The notes beneath the pieces were generated by a model, which did not search any database, had not been told where the DNA came from, and saw nothing but the letters and a program-made list of their open reading frames with translations. Positions 1 to 8,663 of a stretch of DNA of 24,620 nt are shown here, one piece after another. The stretch comes from Cloacimonetes bacterium UBA5210 (lineage in GTDB: Bacteria > Cloacimonadota > Cloacimonadia > Cloacimonadales > Cloacimonadaceae): the NCBI GenBank assembly GCA_002412625.1, contig DHVK01000011.1, positions 1 through 24,620 of the forward strand, given 5' to 3'. The position numbers were made by a program, and so were the translations under genes. Positions within the stretch are counted from its first letter, which is position 1; each line of letters starts with the position of its first letter.

Positions 1-49
1 CTCCCCTACCCCTATTTAGATAGACCTAATCTAAACATAAAACTGATTC

Positions 50-173
50 GAGTCCTGTGGGGACGACATATTCTAAACTGACCAAACAAAAAGATGTTAT
101 GCCGTCCCTACAGGGCTCTATTAATATATATAACAATGCATTATCTATCTAAAATGCCATCCCTACGGGATTC
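50..173. repeat. three copies of a degenerate 20-base unit
   Basis: Copies at 99-118 (ATGCCGTCCCTACAGGGCTC) and 154-173 (ATGCCATCCCTACGGGATTC) are direct. The copy at 50-69 is inverted and reads ATGTCGTCCCCACAGGACTC on the - strand. The first two therefore face each other and could pair as a hairpin with a loop of about 29 bases. Spacing is irregular (about 30 and 35 bases between copies) and copies diverge, so this is a dispersed intergenic repeat and not a CRISPR array. Confidence 0.6.
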
Positions 174-445
174 CACAATCAATGACGCAGATGTTTGAAT
201 CTTGTGATTATGGGCTTTGTCAACAGTCTGCGGGTTTTACACCCCGCGCTACCGACCATTGCCCCGGGTTTGGCACACAAATACAGCTTCCCCGGTCAAG
301 ACGGCTGGGTAAGACGCAAACTTCGCAGTATCCTCAGGAAACATGAGAAACGCACCTACGGTTTGGAGGGAAGGGGAGGCCAGTAATGGATACCTCCCCT
401 ACCCCAATCCAATGTGGAAACCCAAATGAGTCACAAGGCAATGAT

Positions 446-464
446 CAGAAACGATAAGTTTCTG
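446..464. other. small hairpin, CAGAAAC/GTTTCTG
   Basis: A perfect 7-base inverted repeat (446-452 and 458-464) surrounds a 5-base GATAA loop. No T-run follows on either strand, so it is not an intrinsic terminator. It lies about 145 bases upstream of the kinase start and could be an operator or leader structure; the function is unknown. Confidence 0.35.
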
Positions 465-608
465 CCGGGACAATTTATGTGCGTTTATATTGGCATTGCA
501 GGCATCAATGGCAAATGAGATCGGACTACACCTCATAACTTGACTCTTTAAAAATTTCTATTGACGAAATTGCATGCTAATGCCAAGTTAGCCCGAGTGG
601 AGCAGAAA

Positions 609-2570
609 ATGAAGAATGCAATAACAACAGAAGCCGTAAGCAGGATCTTTGAGCTGCTGGAAGAGATGGTTCTTGTCGAAAGGACCGCTGCGCTGGAGAT
701 GTTGGCAGAAGTAGAGAGGTTTTTGGAGGAGACAGATTTTTCGGGCAGCGATGTTGACCAGATCAATATGCTGATCGGGGTGGCACGTTTTCATATCAAT
801 GGCAGAGATACCACGAAGGCATATGACGCGCTGACAGCCGCGTTGAAGATAGCGGAAGAGAGCAATTTGCCTGATGAAGTGCTACATGTGCAGTCTGTAA
901 TTGCGGTAGTCTATTCTTTGCGCGGAGATCACCTCAAGGCGATCTACATCTGGGAAGAGATGCTTTTGCAGATGGATGAAGATCATCGCATGTGGATGCC
1001 GATAGTGAATAATCTGGTGGTGGCTTATAGCTTTACCAAGCAGTTTACCCGGGCGGTGGACCTTTCCTTCCGGCTTTTGCATTTCTTGGATGAAAGGGAC
1101 GGTGAACCTGCTGCCAGGATAGCAACGCTGATAAATTTGGGTAATGCATACACTCCGCTGAAGAGTCACACAAAAGCACTGAAAGTATATCATGAAGCGC
1201 TTGAATTGGCGATATCGAGTGACAACGTGCCATATCAGAGCTATATACACGGAAATATGGCGCGCACCTACTCCGAGCAGAACGATTATCTGGCTGCCTA
1301 TGAGCATGGCCTAAAAGCGCTGAAGATCAGCGAAAGCCACTATGGAGAATCCCATATAGCAGACTCTTTGAGCTCTTTGGGCTCGATATGTGTGAAGTCA
1401 AAGCGCTATCAGGAAGCGAAAGAGCTGTTGGACAGATCCTTGTTCTTGTTTGACGTTGAGAACGATAAAGTAGGCTATACCAATGCATTGCTTACAAAAT
1501 GCACTTTGCACCTGGAACAGGAGCAATTTGACGCCGGATATGTCTGCATGCGCGAAGCGGCAGAGCTGTGCGAGGGAACAGACATTGTGCAGCATCGCAA
1601 CAATCTGTATAAATTGCAAAACGAGTATTACGCCGGAACCGGGGACTTTCAAAAAGCCAACGAAAGCCTGATGAATTTGGTCAAACTGCAGGAAGAACAG
1701 TATGATCAACTCTCCGAAAACATGATATCCAAACAGGAAGCAGAGTATCTGCGCCATAAGATCGAGCTTCAAAACACCTCATATCAACAAAAGAACAAAG
1801 AACTGGAGCGCTCCAACAAACTGATCAATCGCCAGGCACGGCAGCTGAAGAAAAGCAACCGCGAGTTGCAGTCTTCGCTATCAATGCTGAACCGCCTGAT
1901 TTCCATCATTTCTCATGACGTGCGGGGTCCCGCTGCCAATAGCGCTGCCGCATTGCGCATGATCAAGGAAGGCGAGATCGGAGCTACTGCCTCTCATGAA
2001 ATCATGGGTCACGTGATCGACAATCTGGATGCGGTGACGGATCTTTTGGCAGAGATTATGGTCTGGATTGAATCGCGCAGTTTCAAACAGGGCGTTGACC
2101 GTTTGATGAAGGATGTGAATGTGCTGGGCACGCTGCAACCCGTGTTGAAGTTCTTCCAGGGGCAAGTCAGGCAAAAAAACATCCGGGTCGATCTGCAATA
2201 TAAAGAGAAAAACTTGCTCAGCTATACAGAGCCCAATATCATGAAAATCGTGTTGCGCAATATCCTGAGCAATGCTATCAAGTTCACGCCGGTAGGCGGT
2301 GAGATAACAATTGTGTGCCGCAAGCAGCCCGAGCACCTGGAGCTCACGATTAGCGACACCGGGGTGGGGATGACCCAGCGCGAGATCGCCGATTTGCTGA
2401 AACATGGCTTGAAAGCCAAAGCCGGAACTAGCCGCGAGATCGGCATGGGTATGGGGCTGCGGCTGAGTTTGGCCTATTTGAAGCTATTGGGAGTTGGTTT
2501 TGAAATCCACAGTGAAGTGGGGGAAGGCACCCGGTTTGTCCTGAAGTTGCAGCTTGCACACAGGGAATAG
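609..2570 (+). CDS. TPR-repeat cytoplasmic sensor histidine kinase
   Basis: A two-component sensor kinase of 653 residues. The frame opens at a TTG (561), but the ATG at 609 has a GGAG box six bases upstream, so 609 is the preferred start. About eight tetratricopeptide repeats fill residues 45-365 and probably bind a protein or peptide signal. A charged coiled coil (about 365-430) leads to the HisKA domain with phospho-acceptor His436 in S-H-D-V-R-G-P. The HATPase domain follows: N-box N551-F559, G1 box D583-T-G-V-G-M, G2 box G612-M-G-M-G-L. No membrane segment or signal peptide is visible, so it should sense an internal cue. No response regulator lies next to it, so it is an orphan kinase here. 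A 178-base gap separates it from the efflux operon; a regulatory link is possible but unproven. Confidence 0.88.
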   Translation: MKNAITTEAVSRIFELLEEMVLVERTAALEMLAEVERFLEETDFSGSDVDQINMLIGVARFHINGRDTTKAYDALTAALKIAEESNLPDEVLHVQSVIAVVYSLRGDHLKAIYIWEEMLLQMDEDHRMWMPIVNNLVVAYSFTKQFTRAVDLSFRLLHFLDERDGEPAARIATLINLGNAYTPLKSHTKALKVYHEALELAISSDNVPYQSYIHGNMARTYSEQNDYLAAYEHGLKALKISESHYGESHIADSLSSLGSICVKSKRYQEAKELLDRSLFLFDVENDKVGYTNALLTKCTLHLEQEQFDAGYVCMREAAELCEGTDIVQHRNNLYKLQNEYYAGTGDFQKANESLMNLVKLQEEQYDQLSENMISKQEAEYLRHKIELQNTSYQQKNKELERSNKLINRQARQLKKSNRELQSSLSMLNRLISIISHDVRGPAANSAAALRMIKEGEIGATASHEIMGHVIDNLDAVTDLLAEIMVWIESRSFKQGVDRLMKDVNVLGTLQPVLKFFQGQVRQKNIRVDLQYKEKNLLSYTEPNIMKIVLRNILSNAIKFTPVGGEITIVCRKQPEHLELTISDTGVGMTQREIADLLKHGLKAKAGTSREIGMGMGLRLSLAYLKLLGVGFEIHSEVGEGTRFVLKLQLAHRE

Positions 2571-2748
2571 CGATTAATTGCATTGCCCGTAGCTATCCAC
2601 CATTATCCGATATAACTCCAGCCTTAAGCGATTGAGTATTGCCGAGAGCAAAATCCTTGACGAAAAAAGCGATGAACTGTTTCGTGGCGTTGTCTGTCAT
2701 CCTGAGATATGTTGTGTGAGGGGGCAAAACGAATGGGAGAACACTTTA

Positions 2749-3930
2749 ATGAAGCATAAATGGATATTGATCCCACTTCTGCTCGCGCTCATCCTGGTGA
2801 TTTGGCGCTTTGCAATAGCCAGACCTGAAGCCAAGACTCCGCCCGGGGCTGCTGGCCGAACGATGCAGGCGATCCCTGTGGAAGTATCACCGGTGAGACT
2901 CACAGATCTCACGGAACGCGTGAATTTGAGCGGAAACATCGAGGCAAAGAGCAGCTATATTGTAGCCCCCAAGATTTCCGGGCAACTCCGCATACTACAC
3001 ATAAACATCGGTCAAAGAGTAAACAAGGGTGATCTGATCGCAGAGCTGGACGACCGCATCTTGCAGCAAGAGCTTCAAAGAGCGCAGGCGGCAGTGGAAA
3101 TGGCTCGCGCAAGCGCCCGGCAAAGTTCTGTGGCACTGGAATTTGCCACTACAGAGCTGGAACGCATAAGGGAGTTACAGTCACGTAGCTTCATCTCACA
3201 AAGCGAGTTCGACGTTGCTTATAACCAGTTTGCTAATGCTCAGGCGCAAAACAACATTGCGATTGCTTCTCTGAACAGCGCTCTTGCCGCGTTGAACTCC
3301 GCTGAACTGCAACTCTCTTTTACAAAGATCAGAGCAGAATGGAATGACGCCGCACCTTATCGGGTAATTGGTGAACGGTTTGTGCAAGAAGGCGCACAAT
3401 TGAGTGCCGGAAGTCCGGTTGCTTCACTGATGGATATCAGCAGCGTGATTGCTGTGGTAGATGTGATCGAGCGAGATTATGGCCGCATAAAACTGGGGCA
3501 AGAAGCCACGGTTAAAATTGACTCTCATCCTGAAACCGTGTTCGGAGGCAGAGTGTTGAGAATTGCCCCGGTCCTGCAAGAAGCGACGCGACAGGCCAGG
3601 GTGGAGATCGAGATCCCGAATTCTGCTGCCTTACTGAAGCCGGGGATGTTTGCCAGAGTGGCTCTCAGCTATCAAACCAAACGTGGAGTTACGGCTGTGG
3701 ATGAACGGGCGATCAGCAAACTCCGGGGCAAAGAAGGTGTCTTTTTGGTCAATCGGGAGGATTCTTCCGTAAGCTTTGTAGAAATCCAGCGCGGCATCAC
3801 CGGAGAAGGCTTTGTGGAAATAGTGCAGCCCCGGATCAGTGGGGAAGTGGTAAGCCTGGGGCAGGATATGCTCGATGACGGGCGCAAAGTGAAAATCAGC
3901 GATTCCGCATCGCCCAGGGGTACGCAGTGA
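2749..3930 (+). CDS. RND efflux membrane fusion protein (periplasmic adaptor)
   Basis: An AcrA/MexA-type (HlyD family) adaptor of 393 residues that links an inner-membrane RND pump to an outer-membrane channel. The frame extends upstream to a TTG at 2632, but the ATG at 2749 has a GGAG box nine bases before it and begins a classic anchor (M-K-H-K, then a hydrophobic segment to about residue 20), so it is the likely start. No lipobox cysteine is seen, so anchoring is by a membrane helix. Visible parts: a biotinyl/lipoyl-like half motif (S-G-N-I-E, then V-A-P-K-I-S-G near 70-77 and G-D-L-I-A-E-L-D-D near 94-102), an alpha-helical hairpin rich in Ala/Gln/Glu (about 103-195), the second lipoyl half, and beta-barrel and membrane-proximal domains to the C-terminus. 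Its stop codon overlaps the GTG start of the pump gene, implying co-translation. Confidence 0.9.
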   Translation: MKHKWILIPLLLALILVIWRFAIARPEAKTPPGAAGRTMQAIPVEVSPVRLTDLTERVNLSGNIEAKSSYIVAPKISGQLRILHINIGQRVNKGDLIAELDDRILQQELQRAQAAVEMARASARQSSVALEFATTELERIRELQSRSFISQSEFDVAYNQFANAQAQNNIAIASLNSALAALNSAELQLSFTKIRAEWNDAAPYRVIGERFVQEGAQLSAGSPVASLMDISSVIAVVDVIERDYGRIKLGQEATVKIDSHPETVFGGRVLRIAPVLQEATRQARVEIEIPNSAALLKPGMFARVALSYQTKRGVTAVDERAISKLRGKEGVFLVNREDSSVSFVEIQRGITGEGFVEIVQPRISGEVVSLGQDMLDDGRKVKISDSASPRGTQ

Positions 3931-6900
3931 AGATATCCCAAGCAGCCGTAGGGCGGCCGGTGCTGACCTCGATGGTCAGCTTGATCGTGATCATTCTTGG
4001 GGCGGTAGCTCTTTCACGTTTGCCTATCGATCTGATGCCGGATGTCACTTCACCCACAATCAGCATCTCAACCAGCTATTCCAAGGCTTCACCCTTGACC
4101 ATGGAAGAACTGGTAACTCGGCCGATTGAAGAAGCGGTAGCGGCTGTTCCGGGAGTGCAGGAAATATCATCCCGCTCCACCGAAGGCAACAGTAATGTGC
4201 AGGTCAGCTTCAGCTGGGGAACCGATCTGGATGCGGCATCAAACGATATTCGGGATCGCCTGGACCGGATCATCGCCCGCTTGCCCTCCGAGGCAGGCAG
4301 ACCTTCCCTGAGAAAGTTTGACATGGCTGCTACCCCAGTCATCATGATGGGCGTAACCAGCGCTCTGGATGTGCTGGAACTACGGCGGATATTGGAAGAG
4401 CAGGTTAGTTACCGGCTGGAACGAGTGGATGGAGTCGCCAGCGTGAACATCTGGGGTGGAAGAACCAGTGAGGTTCACATAAATATTGATCCGGTGAAGA
4501 TGAACGCGCTAAAGTTCCCTCTGGATCAGGTGATCAGCCGGATTCGATCGGCCAATATTAATCAGCCAACTGGCAGCATATATCGCGGAAATCACCAGAT
4601 TACGGTGCGCGTTCCGGGTCTTTTCGAAAACCTGGATGAGCTCAAAGAGACCATCATTCTGCGCCGCGGGGGAAACACCATTGCTCTCAAAGATATTGCC
4701 GATGTGGTGGATACAGCCTCCAAAGAAACCAGAATCGTGCGGATCAACGGGGTTCCGGGCATCCAGATTTCCGTAAACAAGCAATCCGGCACAAATACGG
4801 TGAAGGTGGTGCAGGGGATTCTGGAAGAGGTGGAGCAGATCAACCGCAGCATCCCGCAGATTACGGTGGTACCGCTGATGGATAGCTCGGTGTTCATCAA
4901 ACAATCGATAAACAATGTCAGCTTTTCGGCACTCTTGGGTGGAATACTGGCCGTATTGATTCTACTGATATTCCTCAGGAATCTGAAGAGTACGACAGTA
5001 ATATCCACCGCAATTCCAATTTCCATTATGGCCACCTTCGGCTTGCTCTATTTTAACGGCTTTACCCTGAATCTGATGACCATCGGGGCGTTGGCATTGG
5101 GCGTGGGGCAGCTTCTTGACAATTCCATCGTGGTGATGGAAAACATCTTCCGGCACAAAGAGCTGGGCAAGGATTCCCGCCAAGCAGCGATTGATGGTGC
5201 AGATGAAGTTGGCTCGCCCATACTGGCCAGCACTTTAACCTCGATCGTGGTATTTCTCCCCTTGCTTTTTATGCGTGGCATGAGCGGCATCATGTTTCAG
5301 CAACTCGCTTTTGTGGTAGTATTTGCGCTCATATGTTCGTTGATCACGGCTCTCACTTTGGTGCCGATGCTATCCAGCCGGCTGATCAAGGTTTCCCGGG
5401 AGCCGGCTCCGGACGCCAGGGGGATTAGCCCCAGGTTGTATCACAGGATCGGGGTGTTTCTGAAGAAGGTGGAGGATACCTATACCAGGGGGCTTTCTCT
5501 TGCGCTCAATCATCGGGGAAAAACTCTGCTGATCGCTTTGATCCTGCTGATTGGAGCGATGATTCTCTCCCGCTCCATCGATTCTGAGCTGATGCCGGTG
5601 AGCGACGAGGGTGAGATTCGCGTTAGTGTGGATATGGAAGCAGGCACTCAGCTGGAGCTGATCGACGAAAAGATGCGTGTGGCAGAAGACCGCATCACAG
5701 CTATCGAAGAGATCACAAACATCGTTGCCAGTGGTGGTGGCGGTGGGTGGGGTTCTTCCAACACAGGTTCTTTGCGCATCAGCCTGCAAAGCAAATCCAT
5801 GCGCAAGCGCAGTGACGAAGAAATCGCGAACGAGATGCGGGCAAAACTGGGCAACATACCCGGAGCCCGTGCCCGAGTGCGCACAGTTAGCAACAACCGG
5901 CTCACCCGAGTAATGGGCGGGGGTGGAGGTCGCATCGAGATCCAGGTGCGCGGACACGAGATGGATGAAGCGTATCGATTGGCAGAGATCATCATGGTAA
6001 ACTTGGAGTCAGTGGATGGTATTACGGACGTGAACCTGAGTCGTACGGCCGGAGCACCGGAGGACTTGGTGATCATCGACCGGATGAAAGCCGCGGAACT
6101 GGGGCTGAACGTGCAGCAAATATCCGGGACTCTGGAAACCGTGCTTTCGGGCACCAGAGCCGGGGATTTCACCGATCATGGCAAAGAGTATCCGATGCTG
6201 GTGCAGGTGAAAGACGCTGACCGCTTGCCAATCAACGAACTACTTGATATCAGCATCAGCAACTCAGACGGTAACCCGATTGTGCTGAGGAATGTGGTGG
6301 ATATCCAACAGAGTGAGGGATCAACGGTTATCGAGCGGGTGAATCAAGAGAGAATGATTGATGTATCTGCAAATCTGAGCGGAAGAAATCTCTCCGCGGT
6401 GATCAGCGATATTCAGGATAGATTGGATCAAATCCCTGTACCGATAGGTTTTTCAGTGGAAATCGTGGGCGACTACAAAGAACAACAGGAGTCGTTCCGG
6501 GAACTAACAATCGGGATCATTCTGGCCTTGATCCTGATCTATATGGTGATGGCAAGTCAGTTCGAATCAATCAAGGATCCCTTCATAGTAATGTTCTCAG
6601 TTCCTTTCGCGCTTATTGGGGTAAGCCTGATTCTTTTTCTAACCGGCACAACCTTCAATATTCAAACCTACATCGGTATCATCATGCTGGCGGGGATTGT
6701 GGTAAATAACGCAATTCTGCTAGTTAACACAACCAATCAACTGAGAGAGCGGGATAAAATGAAGCTGCGGTTGGCAATTGAGGAAGCAGGCAGAAGACGA
6801 TTGCGGCCGATACTTATGACGGCATTGTCCACTGTTCTGGGTTTGTTGCCGATGGCAATCGGTTTGGGCGAAGGCAGCGAAACTCAGGCTCCCTTGGCGC

Positions 6901-7013
6901 GGGCGGTAGTCGGCGGCTTGCTAAGCTCTACATTCATAACCCTGATGGTAATTCCAGTATTATACTCGCTGTTTGAAAGCAATTTCAAAAAGGAATACTG
7001 GGCAGAGCGTTAG
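3927..7013 (+). CDS. RND family efflux pump, inner-membrane subunit (HAE1/AcrB-like)
   Basis: A 1028-residue resistance-nodulation-division transporter, the usual family length. It starts at a GTG that overlaps the adaptor stop (GTGA), with AGGGG six bases upstream. The layout is standard: TM1 (about 13-31), first porter loop, TM2-7 (about 333-555, including the TM4 motif L-D398-N399-S-I-V-V-M-E-N), second loop, TM8-12 (about 860-1015, with G-I-V-V-N927-N-A-I-L in TM10 and R960-P-I-L-M-T in TM11). Compared with E. coli AcrB, one Asp of the TM4 pair is Asn and the TM10 Lys is Asn; such variants occur in HAE1 pumps of many phyla. Two five-Gly runs (603-607 and 664-668) lie in the second loop. 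The substrate could be drugs, bile-like amphiphiles or lipids. No TolC-like gene is in view, so the outer channel must be encoded elsewhere. Confidence 0.93.
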   Translation: MKISQAAVGRPVLTSMVSLIVIILGAVALSRLPIDLMPDVTSPTISISTSYSKASPLTMEELVTRPIEEAVAAVPGVQEISSRSTEGNSNVQVSFSWGTDLDAASNDIRDRLDRIIARLPSEAGRPSLRKFDMAATPVIMMGVTSALDVLELRRILEEQVSYRLERVDGVASVNIWGGRTSEVHINIDPVKMNALKFPLDQVISRIRSANINQPTGSIYRGNHQITVRVPGLFENLDELKETIILRRGGNTIALKDIADVVDTASKETRIVRINGVPGIQISVNKQSGTNTVKVVQGILEEVEQINRSIPQITVVPLMDSSVFIKQSINNVSFSALLGGILAVLILLIFLRNLKSTTVISTAIPISIMATFGLLYFNGFTLNLMTIGALALGVGQLLDNSIVVMENIFRHKELGKDSRQAAIDGADEVGSPILASTLTSIVVFLPLLFMRGMSGIMFQQLAFVVVFALICSLITALTLVPMLSSRLIKVSREPAPDARGISPRLYHRIGVFLKKVEDTYTRGLSLALNHRGKTLLIALILLIGAMILSRSIDSELMPVSDEGEIRVSVDMEAGTQLELIDEKMRVAEDRITAIEEITNIVASGGGGGWGSSNTGSLRISLQSKSMRKRSDEEIANEMRAKLGNIPGARARVRTVSNNRLTRVMGGGGGRIEIQVRGHEMDEAYRLAEIIMVNLESVDGITDVNLSRTAGAPEDLVIIDRMKAAELGLNVQQISGTLETVLSGTRAGDFTDHGKEYPMLVQVKDADRLPINELLDISISNSDGNPIVLRNVVDIQQSEGSTVIERVNQERMIDVSANLSGRNLSAVISDIQDRLDQIPVPIGFSVEIVGDYKEQQESFRELTIGIILALILIYMVMASQFESIKDPFIVMFSVPFALIGVSLILFLTGTTFNIQTYIGIIMLAGIVVNNAILLVNTTNQLRERDKMKLRLAIEEAGRRRLRPILMTALSTVLGLLPMAIGLGEGSETQAPLARAVVGGLLSSTFITLMVIPVLYSLFESNFKKEYWAER

Positions 7014-7026
7014 AATTACGCAGTAA

Positions 7027-7084
7027 CAAAAAAAAATAAAAAAAAGTGTTGACTCGTATCCGCACTATAAAAATTGTGTACACT
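7027..7084 (+). promoter_or_regulatory. possible promoter of the cmk-ispH-rpsA cluster
   Basis: The 88-base gap before cmk has a long A-rich run (7027-7045), then TTGACT (7049-7054) and TATAAA (7066-7071). The two boxes are only 11 bases apart, too close for a standard sigma-70 promoter, so they probably do not act as a pair. The A-run followed by TTGAC still suggests a promoter with an upstream element. A short palindrome (GTGTACAC, 7076-7083) sits near the expected transcript start. The exact -10 box cannot be settled by eye. Confidence 0.3.
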
Positions 7085-7101
7085 GGAGATTAGTATAGGA
7101 T

Positions 7102-7779
7102 ATGAGAAGAATTATTATCGCAATCGACGGACCTGCCGCATCCGGTAAGAGTACCGCCGCAAAGCTTTTGGCCGGCAAGCTGGGCTATATATACATCGAC
7201 ACAGGTGCAATGTATCGCGCCTGCGCCCTGGCTGCAAAAAACCAAAAGACAGACATTGAAGATTATAGCGCTCTTTCCGAACTAATGAACTTTATCGACC
7301 TCGATATCCAATACCACGAACATGGCAATAAAACAATCCTTAACCACGAAGACGTATCCTTGGCGATCCGTGAACCTGATATCTCCAAGCTGGCATCTGC
7401 GATATCTGCCAAAGCGCTCGTACGCGAGAAGATGGTTGATCTTCAGCGTAAACTGGGGCGTGAAGGCGGGGTAGTCCTGGATGGCAGAGACATCGGCACC
7501 GTGGTCTTCCCCCATGCAGAACTCAAGTTCTTTTTGATCGCTCCGGTCGAAACCAGGGCGCAACGGAGATATCTGGAGCTTCGCGAGAAGGGCCTGGATC
7601 CGGTTTATGAAACAGTTTTACAAGAGATGGAAGAGCGTGATAACGCGGATTCTTCCAGAGCTTTGGCGCCATTGATCCCAGCCGACGATGCCATCAGTAT
7701 TGATACCGGCCCCCTCAGTATTCAGCAACTCGTAGAAACGCTTTATGCGCATTATAACGCAGCGTTTGAGGGGTCATGA
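7102..7779 (+). CDS. cmk: cytidylate kinase
   Basis: Phosphorylates CMP and dCMP with ATP in the cytoplasm, feeding CTP and dCTP pools. The 225-residue length is typical. The P-loop is at residues 10-17 (G-P-A-A-S-G-K-S), followed by Y-I-D-T-G-A-M-Y-R, which contacts the nucleotide, then the core motif L-D-G-R-D-I-G-T-V-V-F and the LID motif R-D-N-A-D-S-S-R-A-L-A-P-L. The start is an ATG; a purine-rich stretch with GGAG lies somewhat far upstream (about 14 bases) and AGGA very close, so the ribosome site is not ideal. The stop overlaps the ispH start (ATGA). The order cmk-ispH-rpsA is shared with Clostridia and other phyla and supports the assignment. Confidence 0.96.
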   Translation: MRRIIIAIDGPAASGKSTAAKLLAGKLGYIYIDTGAMYRACALAAKNQKTDIEDYSALSELMNFIDLDIQYHEHGNKTILNHEDVSLAIREPDISKLASAISAKALVREKMVDLQRKLGREGGVVLDGRDIGTVVFPHAELKFFLIAPVETRAQRRYLELREKGLDPVYETVLQEMEERDNADSSRALAPLIPADDAISIDTGPLSIQQLVETLYAHYNAAFEGS

Positions 7780-8663
7780 TAGTACGTTTGGCAAAACACT
7801 CAGGTTTTTGTTTCGGTGTGCGCCGTGCTATCCAGCTGGCGATCGAAGCTGCGGATCAGGGTACCCCAGTCTTCAGTTTGGGCGAATTGATCCATAATCC
7901 GCAGTATGTACTTGAGCTCCAAGAAAAAGGGATTAAAGTGGCAAACTCAGCGGCGGAACTGCATAACAGCATGGTTATCGTCCGTTCCCATGGCATTACA
8001 AAACAAGAATACATGATGCTGGAAGAACAAGGCAACACTATTGTCGATGCCACCTGCCCTTATGTAACCAAGACGCACAATCTGATCCGTCAGGCAAACG
8101 CGGATGGCTATCCGGTGGTGATCTTGGGCGATGCCCTCCACCCAGAAGTGGTAGGGATGCGCAGCTTTGGCAATCCCGATACGATAGTGGTGGGGCCGGA
8201 GGAAACTCCTCCCGCGCAAAATGCCAAACGCTTGTGCGTGATCTCTCAAACTACTCAGAAGCTGGAGCATCTGAACAACTTGATCCGGATGCTGCTACCC
8301 AATGTGCTGGAACTGAAAGTTTATAACAGTATCTGTATTGCCACATCTCTTCGGCAAAGCTCCAGCGCGTGTTTGGCACAAGATAGCGACCTGATGATCG
8401 TGATCGGTGGCAGGCAAAGCTCGAACACCAAGATGCTGACCAAGGTCTGCGCGCAGTATTGCCCCACGATTCAGATCGAGACCGAGGAAGAGCTCCAACA
8501 GCTGCTCCCGCAAGGGATAGAGCGCATCGGTCTTGCCGCGGGAGCCAGCACACCTGAAACACGGATTTTGGAAGTTTATAATAAGATTTTAAAAATAAAT
8601 GGGGAAGAAGACTTGGCAACAAGTATTCAGAACATCCCCTTGTTTAAGGAGGAATCATGTTAA
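7776..8663 (+). CDS. ispH: 4-hydroxy-3-methylbut-2-enyl diphosphate reductase
   Basis: IspH (LytB) is an iron-sulfur enzyme that reduces HMBPP to IPP and DMAPP, the last step of the MEP isoprenoid pathway, so this organism probably makes isoprenoids that way. The 295 residues contain the three cluster cysteines: C12 (S-G-F-C-F-G-V), C94 (D-A-T-C-P-Y-V) and C187 (N-S-I-C-I-A-T). Substrate-binding residues are also in place: H40 (G-E-L-I-H), H72 (R-S-H-G), H122 and E124 (H-P-E-V). The start overlaps the cmk stop and has a GAGGGG box directly upstream. Its last 7 bases overlap rpsA, and its final codons form the strong ribosome site of that gene. In some Clostridia ispH and rpsA are fused; here they stay separate but coupled. 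Confidence 0.96.
   Translation: MIVRLAKHSGFCFGVRRAIQLAIEAADQGTPVFSLGELIHNPQYVLELQEKGIKVANSAAELHNSMVIVRSHGITKQEYMMLEEQGNTIVDATCPYVTKTHNLIRQANADGYPVVILGDALHPEVVGMRSFGNPDTIVVGPEETPPAQNAKRLCVISQTTQKLEHLNNLIRMLLPNVLELKVYNSICIATSLRQSSSACLAQDSDLMIVIGGRQSSNTKMLTKVCAQYCPTIQIETEEELQQLLPQGIERIGLAAGASTPETRILEVYNKILKINGEEDLATSIQNIPLFKEESC

Larger units (their letters stand above)
1..608. other. non-coding upstream region with short repeats
   Basis: No convincing gene is visible before the histidine kinase. The stretch holds three degenerate copies of a 20-base unit (50-69 inverted, 99-118, 154-173), a 12-base direct repeat (CTCCCCTACCCC at 1-12 and 394-405) and a small hairpin (446-464). An open frame at 195-386 would encode 63 residues from a TTG codon (in-frame ATG at 210). 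It has no clear ribosome binding site, no recognisable domain and an Arg/Gly-rich end. Its base composition is richer in G+C than the AT-rich sequence just upstream, so it could be a decayed gene end or part of a repeated element. I do not call it a gene. Confidence 0.6.

Noticed and set aside
50..173. CRISPR-like array from three short repeats
   Set aside because: One copy is inverted, copies differ, spacers are irregular and no cas gene is present.
195..386. 63-residue open frame near the left edge
   Set aside because: It starts at TTG (or ATG at 210) without a ribosome site and has no recognisable domain; reported only as part of the non-coding region.
561..608. TTG start for the histidine kinase
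   Set aside because: No ribosome site is present, while the ATG at 609 has GGAG at a good distance.
2632..2748. 39-residue N-terminal extension of the membrane fusion protein
   Set aside because: It precedes the membrane anchor, has unrelated Cys-rich content and lacks a start signal; the ATG at 2749 has a GGAG box.
7049..7071. TTGACT and TATAAA as a standard promoter pair
   Set aside because: The spacer is only 11 bases, far from the 16-18 needed; kept only as a weak promoter region.
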